Shown in pieces: positions 24,239 to 38,592 of a stretch of DNA of 64,000 bases. This DNA comes from Prostheceraeus crozeri (Eukaryota; Platyhelminthes; Polycladida; Euryleptidae), in contig CAJQUW010001420.1 in assembly GCA_907163375.1 (NCBI GenBank), forward strand, positions 1,054,001 to 1,118,000. Reading direction: 5' to 3'. Position 1 is the first letter of the stretch; the number at the start of each line of letters is the position of its first letter. Position numbers and translations under genes: made by a program. Below the pieces are notes generated by a model. That model was given only the letters and a program-made list of their open reading frames with translations, ran no database searches and was not told where the DNA came from.

Positions 24239-24255
24239 GGGCGAAACGCAGCGTC
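24239..24255 (+). ncRNA. Hammerhead-like GGGCGAAACGCAGCGTC block
   Basis: The 3' half of a hammerhead-type core: GAAACGCAGCGTC could form A-C-G/C-G-T stem III and end in a GTC cleavage triplet. The following aaggaattt...ttcaag is shared with 59281-59335, so both are probably remnants of one retroelement family. The 5' half is not convincing here. Confidence 0.2.
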
Positions 24256-27200
24256 TTCTAAGGAATTTATTGCTTACATTGTTCAAGCAAAGTAGAGGAC
24301 ATCTTTGCAACTAATGCAGAAATCATTGGATATTCTACTCAGAATCACAGCAGATATTTAAACAAGTTCTTTGAGTAAAGCAAGTTCTTTTGCAACATAA
24401 CAAGGTACAGTAAAATTAAGGTTCATTACAGCGATTTCAAAAAGCTGTGTTAAACTTTGTCCTTCAGTGGAATATCTTTAAAAAAACGCATGAAGTCGGA
24501 CCGCGTGTTCGTTGCCAAGTGACCTCACTAAAGCTGACGCACAAGTAGGAATGTACGAGAGAACGAAGCAACCGCGAGATGAATACATCACTGCATGATG
24601 ACATGATGCTATATTTGGGAATGCTTGTATAATTCAAGTAATCTAATGTGTATTATGTTATGATATAATGTAAGTACCTGTATAGTATTGTTAATTAGGA
24701 CAATTTTTCTATTCAAACGCGAATCAATAAAAGGTTGAAATCATTCTGATCAATAACCATAAACAATATAATCAATATAAGCATACCAATAGTAAAACAC
24801 AAGCATTATAATATAAGCCTGTTTGCCACATCATCAGTTATATACACGTATATAGTTTCCCACATAATAAAAATCCAGCCGGTGATATATGAGATTTAAT
24901 CTAAGCTTTTAACAAAAGTCAGATGCGTTTGACGTTTCGCCACAAATAATGTTTTTTTGTTCTCATAAACATATTTTATTTCCCTTCACCAAGCAGAAAA
25001 TATCACACAGATTAAAGCAGTCATAATTCCGATTGTACATTTTATTGTTTATCATAGCATATGGTCAGCATTCGCAAGGTTATGCATTAAAAACTTACCA
25101 GTCTTAACAGCAACATGAAAACCTATGAAAATCATTTCTACTGCTGAATTTATGTTTTACAAAATGTGAGTGCATCTACTGCATATTTAAAACCAAAATA
25201 ACACTGATGGACATGTGAAATAATGCTAATTTCCAATGTCATTAACATGTGCATTTGATTTGATTGCGTTTGATATCTATCAAATTTCTATTTTTTTGAT
25301 GATCAACACTAGCTTGCGCATTTTGTATCTGATAGCTGCGATAACAGATACAAAAGCCGTTTGAAGTAGCTCTCATAACATATGTAGTTTCGCTGCTTAA
25401 TCTGACCCATTAATCTGACCCAAATTGAAAATGATTCTCTCAGGAATTAGCAATAAATTATATTCTTATTATTTCTTACATTTCTTCGTTTTCCCTATTT
25501 TCAACTGACAAATAATCGCTATACATCAATTGATTGTCTGCAGGAGCAAGAAGCATTATTTAAGAGAAGAAATCACCACAATATGAAAGAATCTTGTTCA
25601 CTAATTTCGCTAAAACGCACAATGTTGAAGACTATTTGCGGAATTTGCTCAAATTTACTTCCCGATTCCCGCACCAATTCAAGTATATGTTATCATCCGA
25701 CAATCCATGGAGTCGCCTGCTAACAAACATGTGAATTGAATTATTACGCAAACGTGAGTTCAAGCAACACTTCCTCACGGGTGGAAGACTCTAGCAGCAA
25801 TTATGAATAAGAATAGATGAAAGCAAATACAACTCAGAAAGCTCTTAATATTTTCTCTTCAACTTATGCAATGATGGAAGAATTCTCATAATTATATTTG
25901 AAATTTTGTACTTTTGTCCCAATAGATGTTCGCGAATTGAATGGATATTAATAACAATCCCTTGACAGAATTATAACAAGTTTAATCAAAATTACGTATT
26001 CCGGACAGGATTGTTATATTTCAAATCTCAGCTGGCAATTCACTTTCTCAAAGTGTTATTCATCAGGACATTTATGGCAGCTTGCGGTCTGCATACTTGT
26101 TTAGGATAAATGTCGATATGTCTCCTCTCTAAGGTGATGAATCACATCAACTTCTTCAATTCCAGTTCAACTTGCACTTTACGAACGTAATACTCTGACC
26201 ACGCATTTCTTCGAATTTACAGTCTTGATGATACTTCGTTAGCAAACGTCAGTGCAATCTGTGCTGAAGTTCGGTATCAACATCGACAACACGCACACTA
26301 AAAACGTGTTGATAAGTATTTGCATTTGTTTATGTGTGTTTACAAATACATGCAATGATGTTCAATATTTCTCAACGTCGATCTATCTGTCGGATTATAG
26401 TGCAAGCTATTTCTGAAATAAACAGCTACTGCAAAAATAGATGAAAATGAAATTTATTGCTAAAGTAATTCAATATCTCAATTTGTGAAGCAATTAAATC
26501 TTAGTGAGATCGGTAGTGGTAGTGCATCTAAACAATGAGGAATCAGATATCAGAGAAATACAGACAGTTACTTAAAGAGCAAATTAAAAGTTATATAAGT
26601 GAATCAGGCAGTGCACAACTGTCATCATTTGGAGGTAGCGAATCCTCCATCTTAGATTCATGCAAATCAGATTTGTATCTCTCCATCACAAGCGCTTGTA
26701 AAGTGCGCAAATGAGTCTGTTATAAAGTTAACATAGCATCATTACGGGTTTCACGTGATACAGAATACCAACACTGATCATCGCAATAGAGAAGATTCTT
26801 AAAAATAATTGACTATGATATTATGAATGAAAAGGGAATTGTACATTTTTGTATGCAAATATTCAAAAAGGTGGCATGTACCTACAACAATGTCACAAAA
26901 ATGTAGGTCGAATGAAAACTGCGTCTCTGATTAAGTCAACTGCAGCTTCTGAAGTTATACTGCTCGGCTTGGCGCATCTTTGGTTGTTCCGACTGACACA
27001 ATGTTAACCCTATTTTGCCTGTGGGGTTCTGCAGGTGCCCCCTATACATTTCTTCATATTGATCCATGACTATAATAGCTAGCTACGACTCTAGATTTTT
27101 GTGACTTTTGGGATTTTGCATGTTTTTGATTACCAATTCAACTTTTGTCAAATTTTGGTGATGAGAACCTTGCAATTCTTGACTTTCATGTAAAAGTGCA

Positions 27201-27302
27201 TTTTGACATTCGAGAGTATTTGTCAACTTCTTCGAAAAATTTAGCATCTTAATCAATTTGAGTAATTTATAGAACATTGACAAAGTGCAAGTGAAGTTTT
27301 AA

Positions 27303-27660
27303 TCAGCATGTTCATTCATGCATGTCTGCATTCAGGAAATTGTCCCATGAATAATAGCTGTCACTTTAAAATACTACTCATAACAGGCTTATAAGCAAAA
27401 ATGGCAGTTTTATGCTACAAATAGTAGTTCCCAAATATGAAAACGACAGAATGTCATGCTCGCAATATATTTGGTGCATTCATTCATTTGGATGAGTAGT
27501 TCATGTAATTTTTCTGCACGATATGCTCGTATATAGCTAAGATAGTATCCGACTGTTGATAATTTCCATGCAATCTTCAATGCAATCAAACATGCTCCCA
27601 ACATTGTCTTAAGACGCTTTCATGCGATAGTTGATGAAAGTATATCGTTTATCAAAGCGG
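27303..27660 (+). mobile_element. LINE fragment, copy 1
   Basis: About 340 bp related, in inverse orientation, to 37690-38045. Shared words include tgcattcattcatttg.atgag, ttctgcacgata, and CTCCCAACATTGT followed by ACG.TTTCATGC. On this strand MQSNMLPTLS parallels MQASILPTLC in the other copy. No intact frame. The piece ends where the sequence at 27660 diverges. Confidence 0.55.
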
Positions 27661-30420
27661 CCACCGTCAATTTCCAGCAGTTAGGTACCAAACAACATTG
27701 CACTAAAACGATGAGCGACTTGGTAAGAACTTTTGCTTTCCCATTGGATTGTGTTGAACAGAGATTTTGGGACCTATTGAATCACAGGAACATCAAAATC
27801 AGAGGAAGTTTTTCAGCCACCCCCCGAGGGTTTTCAGAGCTCATAACATTTCCGGTGATTTACAATCATGGACAGAAAACCAACCCGCTTTATTAAAGAA
27901 CACGCATGCTAGAAAGAAACCGACCCTGGTTTCCCTTTTGCACGGTCATTTGCAGATGAAGCCGATCAGCTGAATTTCGCACGTTGTTGTTCATAATTAC
28001 TAAACATGATCGGTATGGTTAAACACTGACGAAGGCTTCAATAGAGGATTGAAGAACCAAAAGAACAACACTAGCATGACAGCTATGTATGTCTACTTTC
28101 AAAAATCAATTCCGTACATATCACGAATAGGAAAATAGTGCTACACTTGTAATAACAAAATTCTGAAAAAGCAACATTGAATACCATATAGAGGATTAGA
28201 ATGATCATTTTCCTCTGGAAAAATTTCATTGAATCAATTATTGAGCTATACAATGCGATGAGTAAAATGTGATTTGTTCTTCTGCAAGTCTTCAGGTAAT
28301 TTACAGGCTTCATTGTTAGAAAGCGACAGTCGCAGAGCAAGTTAACTTTCATACATGCATCTAGTCTTTCGCTTCACATCTCCACAAACAAATTTCCGAT
28401 GCCCGTGATATTAGAATAACAGCGGCGAAAATGTATCCTCGAAAATGTTTTTTGATCAAAAAGGAATTTTGTAGGATTATTTCTTGGTAATTTCTGATGC
28501 TGCCATGCCCACCCAGGTAGCGAAGCACAAAACCGAAAGCATTTCTTCTGCAGTCTGACACCCAATATGAATGAGTCACAAACTAATACGCATCATAATT
28601 GGCAGCGATGAAACATCGCTGATATTACGTCTAATGTTATCATACATTTCTGCATGTGAGATGCAAAGTTGATCTACTATCTAAAGTCCAACAGATCTTG
28701 AAGAATAATTTGGGATTAATCAAACATCTGCGTGCAATGGATGTCAATTTCAAATCTTCTTAAGTAAACCAACGTAAACGTAAATGGTGATAATCTGTTC
28801 TTTCAATAATACAGACATCAGAAAACTAAAAGATAACTTGTTGCTTATCACAACTATTGCGCTATGGAAACATAGAATGCGTTTGAACTGACTGCTGAAT
28901 GCATAACAATCCAGTTGCCAAGCCGATACAGAATACTTGACATTCTAATGAACAAAAATGCTATTCATCATTTATCGTTTTCGTTTCCTCAATTTATGTT
29001 GTCTCACGTAGTAATCGGCATTTAGCATTGTTAGTAAAAACTGGAATGAGCTGATACAGAATTCAAATGGGTCTGCATCATTCTTATGACGACAACCTAT
29101 GAAATATAGAATCAACATCAGGAGTAGCGGCGAAATCAGTTTAGAAGGGTTCTAGATAATATCTCAGTCCCACTTACGCAGCATCTGTTCGGTTTATTCC
29201 CGTAGACGTCCCACGTAGATGAAGACCTGGGTAGATCTCAGTCTCTCTCTCCCAATATTCAGTTTAATTAAAGATTTCTTGCCATCATTGCTTGCTACGC
29301 ATCCAATAATATTATCCTCGATTTCAAGACGTTAATGAAATGATCAAATACACTGCGTTATCGGATGGAGCTAATTGATTCTTCAACATGAATCTAGGTG
29401 ATAATTTTCTTCCCTGCAATTATCAAGATTGAAGGTGCTAATCAATATCATATTCCCATTGTCTTACTCCTTCTACCTTTGCATAAAATTACGCAACATT
29501 AACCGAATTTTAATCCAATATCATAGAGAATCTTCATTATCAACAATTATGGATTAAAATCGAAAATTTCGAACTTCCTGTTTGTCACATTCTACTCAAG
29601 GCTTCAGCACAATGCGCAATTCTGTCATGCAGGCAGAGGTTGATTTTTAAAGTGTGAAAACATTGTTGTAAACATAAATGATTTTTGAATTTCTCATTAA
29701 CCATTGCTCCATCCGAATCAATTTCTGTCAATTTCAAGGTAACTACTTCATAAATTAATTAGTTGGGAATCAGAAAATCCAAATTTCACCACCTGAACTC
29801 GGCCGCTTTCTTTTTTTCAAATCTACCCGTCTTGTTTCCAATCGAGAGATCGGATAAATCCGAGGTTTGCCAAGCGCACTCTTCCCTAATCAATAAAATA
29901 AAATCGACAATATTCCCGGAGAAACGGTTTGTGAGTTAATTTGGGAAGCTCAAGCTGTTCCCACTAGCACTGGTAGAGTGGGAACACGGCTCCCGAGAAG
30001 GCAGAACTGCTAGCACGTAGCAATCGTACAATCTGATGAAAACCACACTACAAGGAAAGCACACGAGAAAACAAGAGAGCGGTGCTCTAGCGGTAGAAGA
30101 TAGCAAGGACAAGAGTGAGAGAAAAATTGAGTTATGTACTTAACGCTTGCTGTTTTAGATAATCTGCTGATGAATGCAAACTATGCATTAGGATCGCTTG
30201 CTAATTCCATAAAGCTCTATGATGAACTTTCAATGATAGCGTCATTAGACAATATTGAACTCAAAGGAAAATTGCATTTGAAAGAGAGGAGCGGAAAATT
30301 TTGAACAGCATTAATTCGCAAACATGCCTCAGAAACATGGATAGCCACCATCATCAACACGTAGAGATGGAATACAATAAAGAGTCAATTTTCATGCAAT
30401 TCCGCAAGCAATGGAAATTC
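27661..30420. other. Gene-free stretch
   Basis: AT-rich. Overlapping plus ORFs at 27711-27973 and minus ORFs at 28579-28361 have a mixed composition but no recognisable family. CTGACGAAGG followed by a perfect CTTCAAT/ATTGAAG hairpin (28023-28052) faintly resembles the hammerhead-like motifs elsewhere but lacks GAAA. Confidence 0.35.
29943..29994. other. Stable hairpin
   Basis: GTTCCCACT (29957-29965) pairs perfectly with AGTGGGAAC (29977-29985) around an 11-nt loop. Outside it GGGAAGC pairs with GCTCCC. It could be a structured RNA or an old inverted-repeat end. There is no miRNA-length stem. Confidence 0.4.
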
Positions 30421-30421
30421 A

Positions 30422-30703
30422 TTAAAGTAGATGTGGCTTTGGTTGAGTATGGTAGTTCAGTATAGTTGGTTCGTGTTGATGAAATACTAAGATGTACAGC
30501 GATTCAGCAATTTTTGTGTATAGTGCTTCAGTCATTATTTTGAAATTGTCTTTTTTCAGTACAAGTTTACGCATTGATATCTCAGATGGTGGTCTACACT
30601 TCAGGTGCTCGTTGATCCAATTCTGTAAATGAGTCGACGAGTGTCCACGCGAAGTAGCTTCCATTGCATAGCGCACAAGTATTTGTATACGAGGGAATAG
30701 CAT
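30422..30703 (-). CDS. 93-codon ORF, unknown, weak
   Basis: ATG-initiated frame, MLFPRIQILVRYAMEATSRG..., with HLQNWINEHLKCRPPSEI and KIMTEALYTKIAESLYI segments that look amphipathic and helical. No family recognised. No splice sites clearly tie it to the CBM20 gene although it shares its strand. It may be chance. Confidence 0.15.
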   Translation of the reverse strand: MLFPRIQILVRYAMEATSRGHSSTHLQNWINEHLKCRPPSEISMRKLVLKKDNFKIMTEALYTKIAESLYILVFHQHEPTILNYHTQPKPHLL

Positions 30704-33377
30704 TTGTCAAAAGGAATCTGTTATCTTTGTATGAGGTTTTGACTTCTCAAAATGGTGGCAAAGACTTTGTGAAAAAGTGATGAAGCGGTAAAAATGACGA
30801 AAAAAGCGACGGTCTGCAGAAAGCTTCGTCAGAAATCTTGTTCCGAGCTGTACTCAAGAGAATCATCAAGATGAATGTTCATGCTCTTCTGATTGCTCAA
30901 CAGTTAGAATAATGGAAAAATAAATGTTTATTTTAGCTTATCGTGTTAAACATTTATTATATAAACTTATAACTGTATTATAACGTGAAACTCCTCCCTG
31001 AAAAGGTTTTCTGATTTATCGGCGATAACTCCTCTAATCTTGCTCCTGTTCTTCTTCAGAAAGAGCATGACAACCAATTACAAACTTATGAGTATATAGT
31101 TTCCTTCTTATGTGCTAATACCCTGTCAATGACATAGGTAGGAAACCAAAATCGTCATTTTAGGGATGGTGGCCACCTGGAAGCTTGTTTATCTAGCTTC
31201 ATCTTTCAGATGTAAAATTGCTTTCCAACAATATGTAATTTATAGACGAAATGATCTGAATAATCGTCGGATAATTCGAGAGATCTCCCCTCCGTCACTC
31301 ATGAAGCACTTATGCGCTTATACATGCAGTTTCCCGTTTTTGAAAAATTGTTGCTTCCTTTTTCCGCATTTGAGCATTTGATGAAGTCTGACATCTCAGT
31401 CGATTGAATATGGATGGCAAAAGTATTAAAAAAGAAACTCCTATCCACAGGTACAATCAATTTGCCTAGTATCACAATACTCTTCAGATTAAGTACTTAA
31501 TCATAGTTTCAAACAGTTCGTTAGGCAGCAATAATAATATATCTTGTGTTTTGTATAATGTATTGAGGGTCAATATTCGCACTATGTGTGAAATTAACAG
31601 TATTGTGTTTCAACTACATTTTACGCTTCTGAAGCCTAGCTTTATTGAGATCGCATGTGATTAATTTCATCCTTTCGATTACTGGCCTGTCAGCGATAAA
31701 CCGTAAGAGTCACAGTCCAAGTCACACCGGCTTGTATTTGATAATTTATGCAAAATCAAGCAAAGAAATTGACGTTGATCGCATTTGCCAAGCATGCATC
31801 CTAAAAGAGTCTGCCACGTATAAACCTACATCCTATCCTACGTGTGAAGGGATCAAATCATGAAAAACATGGTCACCATGTGGTCAATACCATATTTATT
31901 CAAGAACTTCAATATTCTTCAGAGATTTACAAGAGGATGACAAGTCAAGTAAAGAGAAACAATGACAATGTCAGATATTATTCAGTGAGCAAGTTTTAAA
32001 AAGAATCTAACCTCATCCGTATTTTCCATGGTAAGCAAACATGAGAAACTGTGCGCATGCAAAGCAAGACTACAATAGAAGTGAAATGAAACTTTTAAAG
32101 GGAGGGATTCCAAAATTTCGAATCAGTTCAGAGCATCATCAAAGGAACTATTCCATTTTAAATTCCCGTCAAATTAACAGCCCATGAGCTTTCATGTGAC
32201 AGAAAGCCTATCGGTTGGGTCGGCAGGCATAATATGTATCTACTATCTAGAGGAATAGTCAGTACCAGTTGCCAGGACAAAGATGCACTCAAATTTGACT
32301 TGTTGACAAGGAAAGATCTAATTAAAAACAACTGATCAACTTTCAATGGTATAAGAGAAATTTGAAAAGAATATTTGAAATGTTTTGCATTGACTTGATC
32401 TAAGACTGTGGACTTGATGTAGCAATGATGGCTGCTTACTTATAAAATTAATTTTGGCCAACTGTTTGTTTACATAAGTACAGCGGGATCGCAGATGACC
32501 TGTGTCCCAGAGTTAGCGCAGCTTGAATTCATGTTGAATCATTTGGTTGTCTCTCAATCTCTTGATGCATCACGCTCGGATAGTATTGAAATGCAAATTT
32601 GGCAAATACCTACGTGTCACGGTGTGACTTTCACAAATTTCTCAAAGGTTGTGAGGGAACACCTTTCATTTCTTACGCTATTTTTGGCTATTGACTTTAT
32701 AATCAAATGAGAACTTATGGACGAATCAAATAATGCTGTTTTATTACAGTATGTTAGGCACCTAAAATGCGATGTGAAATGTTGCAGACTGCAAATACAT
32801 CAGCAATTTAATGATCAGAGCAGTGTCAGACCAATAATGTCATGCGGAGCCTTCAACGCACTTAGATTTTAGTCAATCTTTTCGAAATTAAGAAGAATCA
32901 TCAAAAAAATGATGTCAATAAATTGTCAAAATAATTGATCTCAATTTTATCATCATGCTATCAATGCATAGAACTAATTCTCTGACAGCCATAATCAACT
33001 AAGTTTTAATTTTCTTTCAAAGAAAAATCGCCTAAGTCAATAAGATATGCCTTTTAATGGTCTAAACTATTTCCCTATTATTCACAGACTCAGCTATGGA
33101 ATGCATGTCAATAAGCGATCTATTCTGAAGTTGATGTTATAAGTAAGACTTACAGCAGACAGAATAAGCAAGTACATCATGATAGACGTCGTCGATCACC
33201 TGACCGCTTCAATGGTATTGAAATGTCAAAGTATCTTTCATGTATGTATTAAAGTTTGATTCTGATGACTGTAAATATTGTAATTCCTATAATGGGTACT
33301 TCAGTACTGCAAGTATAATTCATTTTTTGCTTGAGTTTGTCCGTCTTAATATACTTTTGAACGTAAATCGTTTGCGG

Positions 33378-33408
33378 CCTCTCTCTCTCTCTCTCTCTCT
33401 CGCTCTCT
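33378..33408. repeat. (CT)n microsatellite
   Basis: About 15 CT units with one interruption. The Arg/Glu-rich ORF on the other strand is an artefact of it. Confidence 0.95.
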
Positions 33409-34017
33409 CGGCCACACTCAATTATTTTAGGCATTCACATCACGTTCGATATCTCATGGATGAATTGTAATAACATTTTCATTTATCGTTGCAAATAGTC
33501 AGAGCATAATGACTTCGATACTAATGGTTATGTTTATGAGAATCTAAACACGTCCAGATTTTTTCTATTGACTTTAACGTAATAGTGACGTTAGCGTCAT
33601 TGTTTATTTCAATTTCCCTAATGTCAATTATTGACAAACTGAACTGGAACTGAGAAACTAGCAGCTATGAAATGGTAGTAGCGCAATATAACGTGGGTGG
33701 GTAAAGATTGATCCAAAATTGGGAAATGTCTGCTTCGTTGAATCGTTGAATCGTGTCGAAGGAGATTTTCCAAAAATAGAATTTGCTGTCTCTCTTATCT
33801 GTTGTTGCATTACAGCAGAGGTCTGACTTCACAAAATTTGTTTCGTCTGAGATAGTCTGCATGAAACATTAATTCGAAGTAAATAACACTTGCAATATTA
33901 AAGGGAAATGATATGAAATGTTGCGGCTAAATGATTTCGATAGAAATAGGAACACTAGTGCGTCTGAGCTGTAACTACACTCAGACAACTTTCTAAAAGC
34001 ATCAATACAATTTCAGG

Positions 34018-34095
34018 ACTGGGTGCCCCATAGAGTAGGTATATTAGGTGGAGTAGCAACTCAGCATTTATTAATCCGCAATGTGTAATTCATTA
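34018..34095 (+). repeat. Dispersed repeat, copy 1
   Basis: ATAGAGTAGGTATATTAGGT and GCATTTATTAA, then aatgtgta...attaaatgaa, recur inverted at 51531-51612. Family unknown; no coding capacity. Confidence 0.6.
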
Positions 34096-35815
34096 AATGA
34101 AAATGAGTCGAGACCCAGTACCACCTGTGAGATACGCAAAGTTCTACACTTATGGAGAAATAAACACGAATCTGACTGATCATGATAGCAATACAGAATA
34201 AAGAATAGTATTCGACAAATCCGCCATCTCATGTCTATTTTGAGAGGGAATATAGTTTGTTAAACTAACAATTATAAGGGTTACTATTACGAAAAACTCA
34301 GCTTTATTAAATTAACATTATTTTTCATCAGCATGATCATATCACAAGCTGCCACTGAAAGAGCAAACTATCATAATCAATGAAGCTTATCATAATAATG
34401 CCGATGAAAATTGAATTAAAGACATAACATCTCAGCTAAGAAGCACAATGAGATCTCAACTTTTCTGAAGACTTGCATTATAATGTGGTTCATGAAATTT
34501 ACTTGGTCATCAGCTTTATTTCTGTCTAATTAAGATGCTCAATTGTTGGCAAATATTCATTCCTTCTGATATGCAACTTGTTTCATGCTTCTTATAAAGG
34601 GGTTTCATGTCGGTAGCATATAAATTTGCAAAAATTTAGCTTTTTAAAAACTGCTCAAATAATTTTTTGGACGACAGGAAGGTAATCATCGTAAAAAACT
34701 GAACCTTTTTATATAAAAATTTTTACTGTATACAGATATTTTTTTGAGTCGACACTCTAGTCACATATATTTACTCTGTTGGGGGGGGGCAGTCGGTGTA
34801 TCTAAGAAAAATTGATACACGTGCAAAAGACGGCAGGCAAAAGATTTATAAATTAATCAATTTACCAAGATGAAAGCTAATGCAGACCTTTCGCTTGTAC
34901 AACGGAGCCATGCTGCGGGCATTATATTTTTGTGGAATGAAAAGGAGTATTGAAATGACCTAAACTTGAACGCTTATAAACACGCATATTGTTATCCATT
35001 TGTCGTGTTCTTCTTTACGTTCTTAAATGACGGATGGAAATATGCAGCTTTAGATTTTGGTAGTTTTTGATGTAATACAAAGCAGAGCGTATGGAATATA
35101 CGGCATCTGTTTTATAGTTGTATGATACAAGTATATTAGTAATATGCATGATTGGAGACACATTCCACTTGACTTTAAATCTACTGATTCAATTACAAGA
35201 CAGGAAAAGAAGAGATGAATAGGTATTTTTGGCATTTTGTAGTTGTCTTATAATTCGCTCATCAACTTGCAAGTTCTGGCAAGATTTGCATGGTTAGATT
35301 CAACAAATCCTAATTATTTGTTATTTGCTTATCGTCTTCACGATGCTTGTTACACATCGTTTTGAGACACTTCGTTGCAATATTGACAGACATCTGCTTG
35401 ATCGGAGTGTCAGGTATTATTGACTCAGTCAAAACGCATCGTCACAAAGAGATCAGTAACTTGAACTTCAACAACGCAACAACTTTATACAAATATTTTA
35501 TCCATCGTGCAAGTCTAAAAATTTGTGAAATAATATAAGTAACAAATTATATAGAAAATTTTCTTCTAAATGCAACATGTTGAATTTTGATATATAGAAC
35601 CAATTGCAGGCTTATTGATAATGAACATTATTTGGTGGAGACAGTAAGTAAATGAAAACAATTTACATGACAACCTAGGAATATGTGTAAACAATGTGTC
35701 ATTTTAGCTCTAAAGAAAGTATAAAGTGGGTAAAATGTGCAATTTCAAAATAATCATAAATTCAAATTGTTGATAGATATTTAAACATTACAAAGCCTTA
35801 ACCAGTCAATTATAG

Positions 35816-35900
35816 AGACACTGGCCGTCCCAGCCCCAACCGGCTGTTTCCGAACGCTGGTCCGGCCTCGTCGCCAAAAAACCGACCGGCTCCGACCTTG
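35816..35900. other. GC-rich island in AT-rich surroundings
   Basis: gagacactggccgtcccagc through accgaccggctccgacct is about 65% GC within long AT-rich flanks. A short inverted pair, gcatgccatg/catggcatgc (35903-35942), follows. It may be one end of a DNA transposon (gagacactggccg looks terminal) or a lone exon fragment; the partner end was not found. Confidence 0.3.
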
Positions 35901-37299
35901 GGCATGCCATGTATTAGTTGCAGGGCATCCATGGCATGCTGTTCATGTTGAATGGTTGTGAATCTCCAAACCGCTGGTTTTTACTATAACATCAAATTGT
36001 ATAGCGTGACTTAATCAAATTCATCTAATATAAACCGATATCGTAGCTGAATGTGTACCTCGAGCTTTCTCGGGCGAATTAATTGTCGACTCGGCAGGTG
36101 TCTGACGCATGACATTTAACTTTAAGCGTGATCACACACAATTTCCATGCTCGCATTTCTTTGCATGTATTTCTATATTATGTGATCTAATAGTCTAAAT
36201 ATAATATAAATACTTATATATCGAGATGTACGGATGAAATCTGATTCAATGCAGTGAATAGAAGAACTGCAAAATTGAAATTTTATCTTTTTTCATCTGA
36301 GTTATTCCGAAGGTGATCAGTTAATAGATCGATGTACTTTCAGTTGTTATGTCATAGATGAACGAACTTGTACATTACATAACAAAACAGCAATTATGCA
36401 AATCAAAGCCGCAGAGAAATATTGGAGAGAAATAGATTAATGCTGTAAGATTGCAGTTGCTTTTTGCACACTTTCGACGAATGTGAATATGTATATTACA
36501 ACAATACGTACGGTAAGTACAAATTATTGAACTTCATCTAGATATTCTGAATCATGATCAAAAATGTGAAAAACCATTCCGAATTTCAAACAGAAATAAT
36601 TGCATGTAAAGATTAGCGATCCTACCCGAACCCAACCTGACGCTCATCTTTGCTTGCATGCAAGGGCTCCTTAAATCTCATGAAAATATTTTGGAGTAAA
36701 AATGGAAAAAAGCTCGATAAACCTTCGCTGATGAAAATGGAAAATAATTGTAACTACTCAGAATAACATCCAAATCTACGCACGTTCCGCTTCAGACTTT
36801 CTATAAACTTTTCAGTAATGAGCCATAATCTTTTGATTTTTGATTTTCTCAACCCTATTCTTCGCGGGCTATTTTGAGCTCCCATAATAAGACGGCAGCT
36901 CCTGGAGCAACTCTGAATTTGATGTTCCCAATAAAAAAGTACAACACATGTGGCGTCTGTTCATTCCAGTGGTTGCATCAATTTTCACAAACTCATCTTG
37001 CTACTTTGCCTGTGTGAAGCAAAATACAAAATTTTGAATTTGAATTTGAATAAAAAAACATTTCCAAATTTGACTTGCACTTCTGTTCGAAATATTGATG
37101 TCTTGAGTATCAGCTGGAAATCGATCGATCACAGATGACTTTGATAAACGACACGATTTGATCAGTTATCGCATGAAGAGAGAGAGAGAGTGAGTATTAT
37201 AATCACGGCAAATTCATGCATGTGACTACAATGTAACATGATAACATTCGAAAAGAAATGAAATAAAAGTAAAAGTAAGAGCAAATCACGAGTGAATGA

Positions 37300-38045
37300 A
37301 AATCAAAAGTTTCACATAGCTGTTCCACTTGACCTCCATTATGTAATTCCGAATAGCTTCTAAGGCAATTGCTGATTTGTGGTGACAGGCTTGAGCTTTC
37401 GGAGGAATTCTATTCCAAAAACTTGCTCCAAAATAATGGATAGAATTCTTGCCAAACTTAACTGTTCTAAACTTTGGTTGCTCGAAAACGCTTCTGTGAG
37501 ATCACTGTAGAGCCGAACGGAAAATATGCATAAGAGGAATTGGAGCAATACACGATGAATCTATGCATGTACTCACTAGTTTGATTATGTCTTGATCACT
37601 TTTGTACACAGTCCAAAACTTCTCAATAGATCTCATTAAACGACGTAAAGTCAAATACCAACTCTCTATTAAACCGCATGCATTTAAAGATAGTTGCATG
37701 AAACCGCCTCAACACAATGTTGGGAGTATGCTTGCTTGCATTGAGATAGTTAAGTGGCTCTGAATTCAACCCAGATAAAGATTTTTGAAAACACATGTAA
37801 AGTGCATGTTGTCTGTTATTGCATTACAAATATATCGTGCAGAAATATTACAATAACTGCTCATTCAAATGAATGAATGCACCATATTACGAGGAATAAT
37901 AGTATGTTTTTTTTCACTTGGGAACCACTCTGTAGTATAAAACGGACAATACCACTTATAAACCTGCTATGAACTGTGCTTAAAAGTTATTGCCATTATT
38001 CACAAAATAACTGCATAGATGCATTCATGGACGAACGAACATGTT
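37300..38045 (-). mobile_element. LINE remnant, copy 2, with C-terminal WNxxP region
   Basis: The minus strand reads EQPKFRTVKFGKNSIHYFGA and then SFWNRIPPKAQACHHKSAIA (about 37485-37370), the RT-LKGKxSIxYxGAxxWNxLP signature at the C-terminus of LINE polymerases. Upstream, MQASILPTLC (about 37740) corresponds to copy 1 at 27303. In-frame stops and frame changes occur. The LINE clade (CR1/L2-like) is not certain. Confidence 0.65.
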
Positions 38046-38592
38046 AATATGTCAATGGTGTGTAAGTGATTTGAACTGGCTTGACTTCTCAAATTTGAAG
38101 TACTTACCCCATCCCGCATGGCTAAAATCAATAGGGTTAAACTAGCAACCATGTGACTTGTCTTTAATGAACATTACAGCTTGCGTCTTGAGAGGAAGAA
38201 TTATCTATCATGTCAGTATGTCTGTTAAAGCATCATTTGTTAATGAGCCTTTCAAGGAACAAAGACTTGTATTTCATATTTCATTATATACAAAGATTAT
38301 ACGCGTAAAATACTGCTTCTGGCAGCGAACTTTCTAGGTTACATTCAACTGTCTTAACCTTCAAAAAATACTTTATTGAATTTCATTCTTGATAGCTTTT
38401 CCACTCATAACTGATGAAACAGATTCAAAAAACACTCAACACTTTTGCAGGACACATGACAAAGATGAGATTTTAGCCATAGCATTGCATTAAGTCTCGA
38501 CCCGGTGGAGTATTTTCCTAAATGATGGGGAGGGCAAATCCCGTGACACCTCCAGATCTTCCAAACTAAACAGAGAATCTACACATTAGGAT

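Noticed and set aside
29943-29994. microRNA precursor
   Set aside because: The uninterrupted stem is only 9 bp plus a short outer stem, too short for a typical precursor.
33249-33434. Arg/Glu-rich minus ORF
   Set aside because: Generated by the CT microsatellite.
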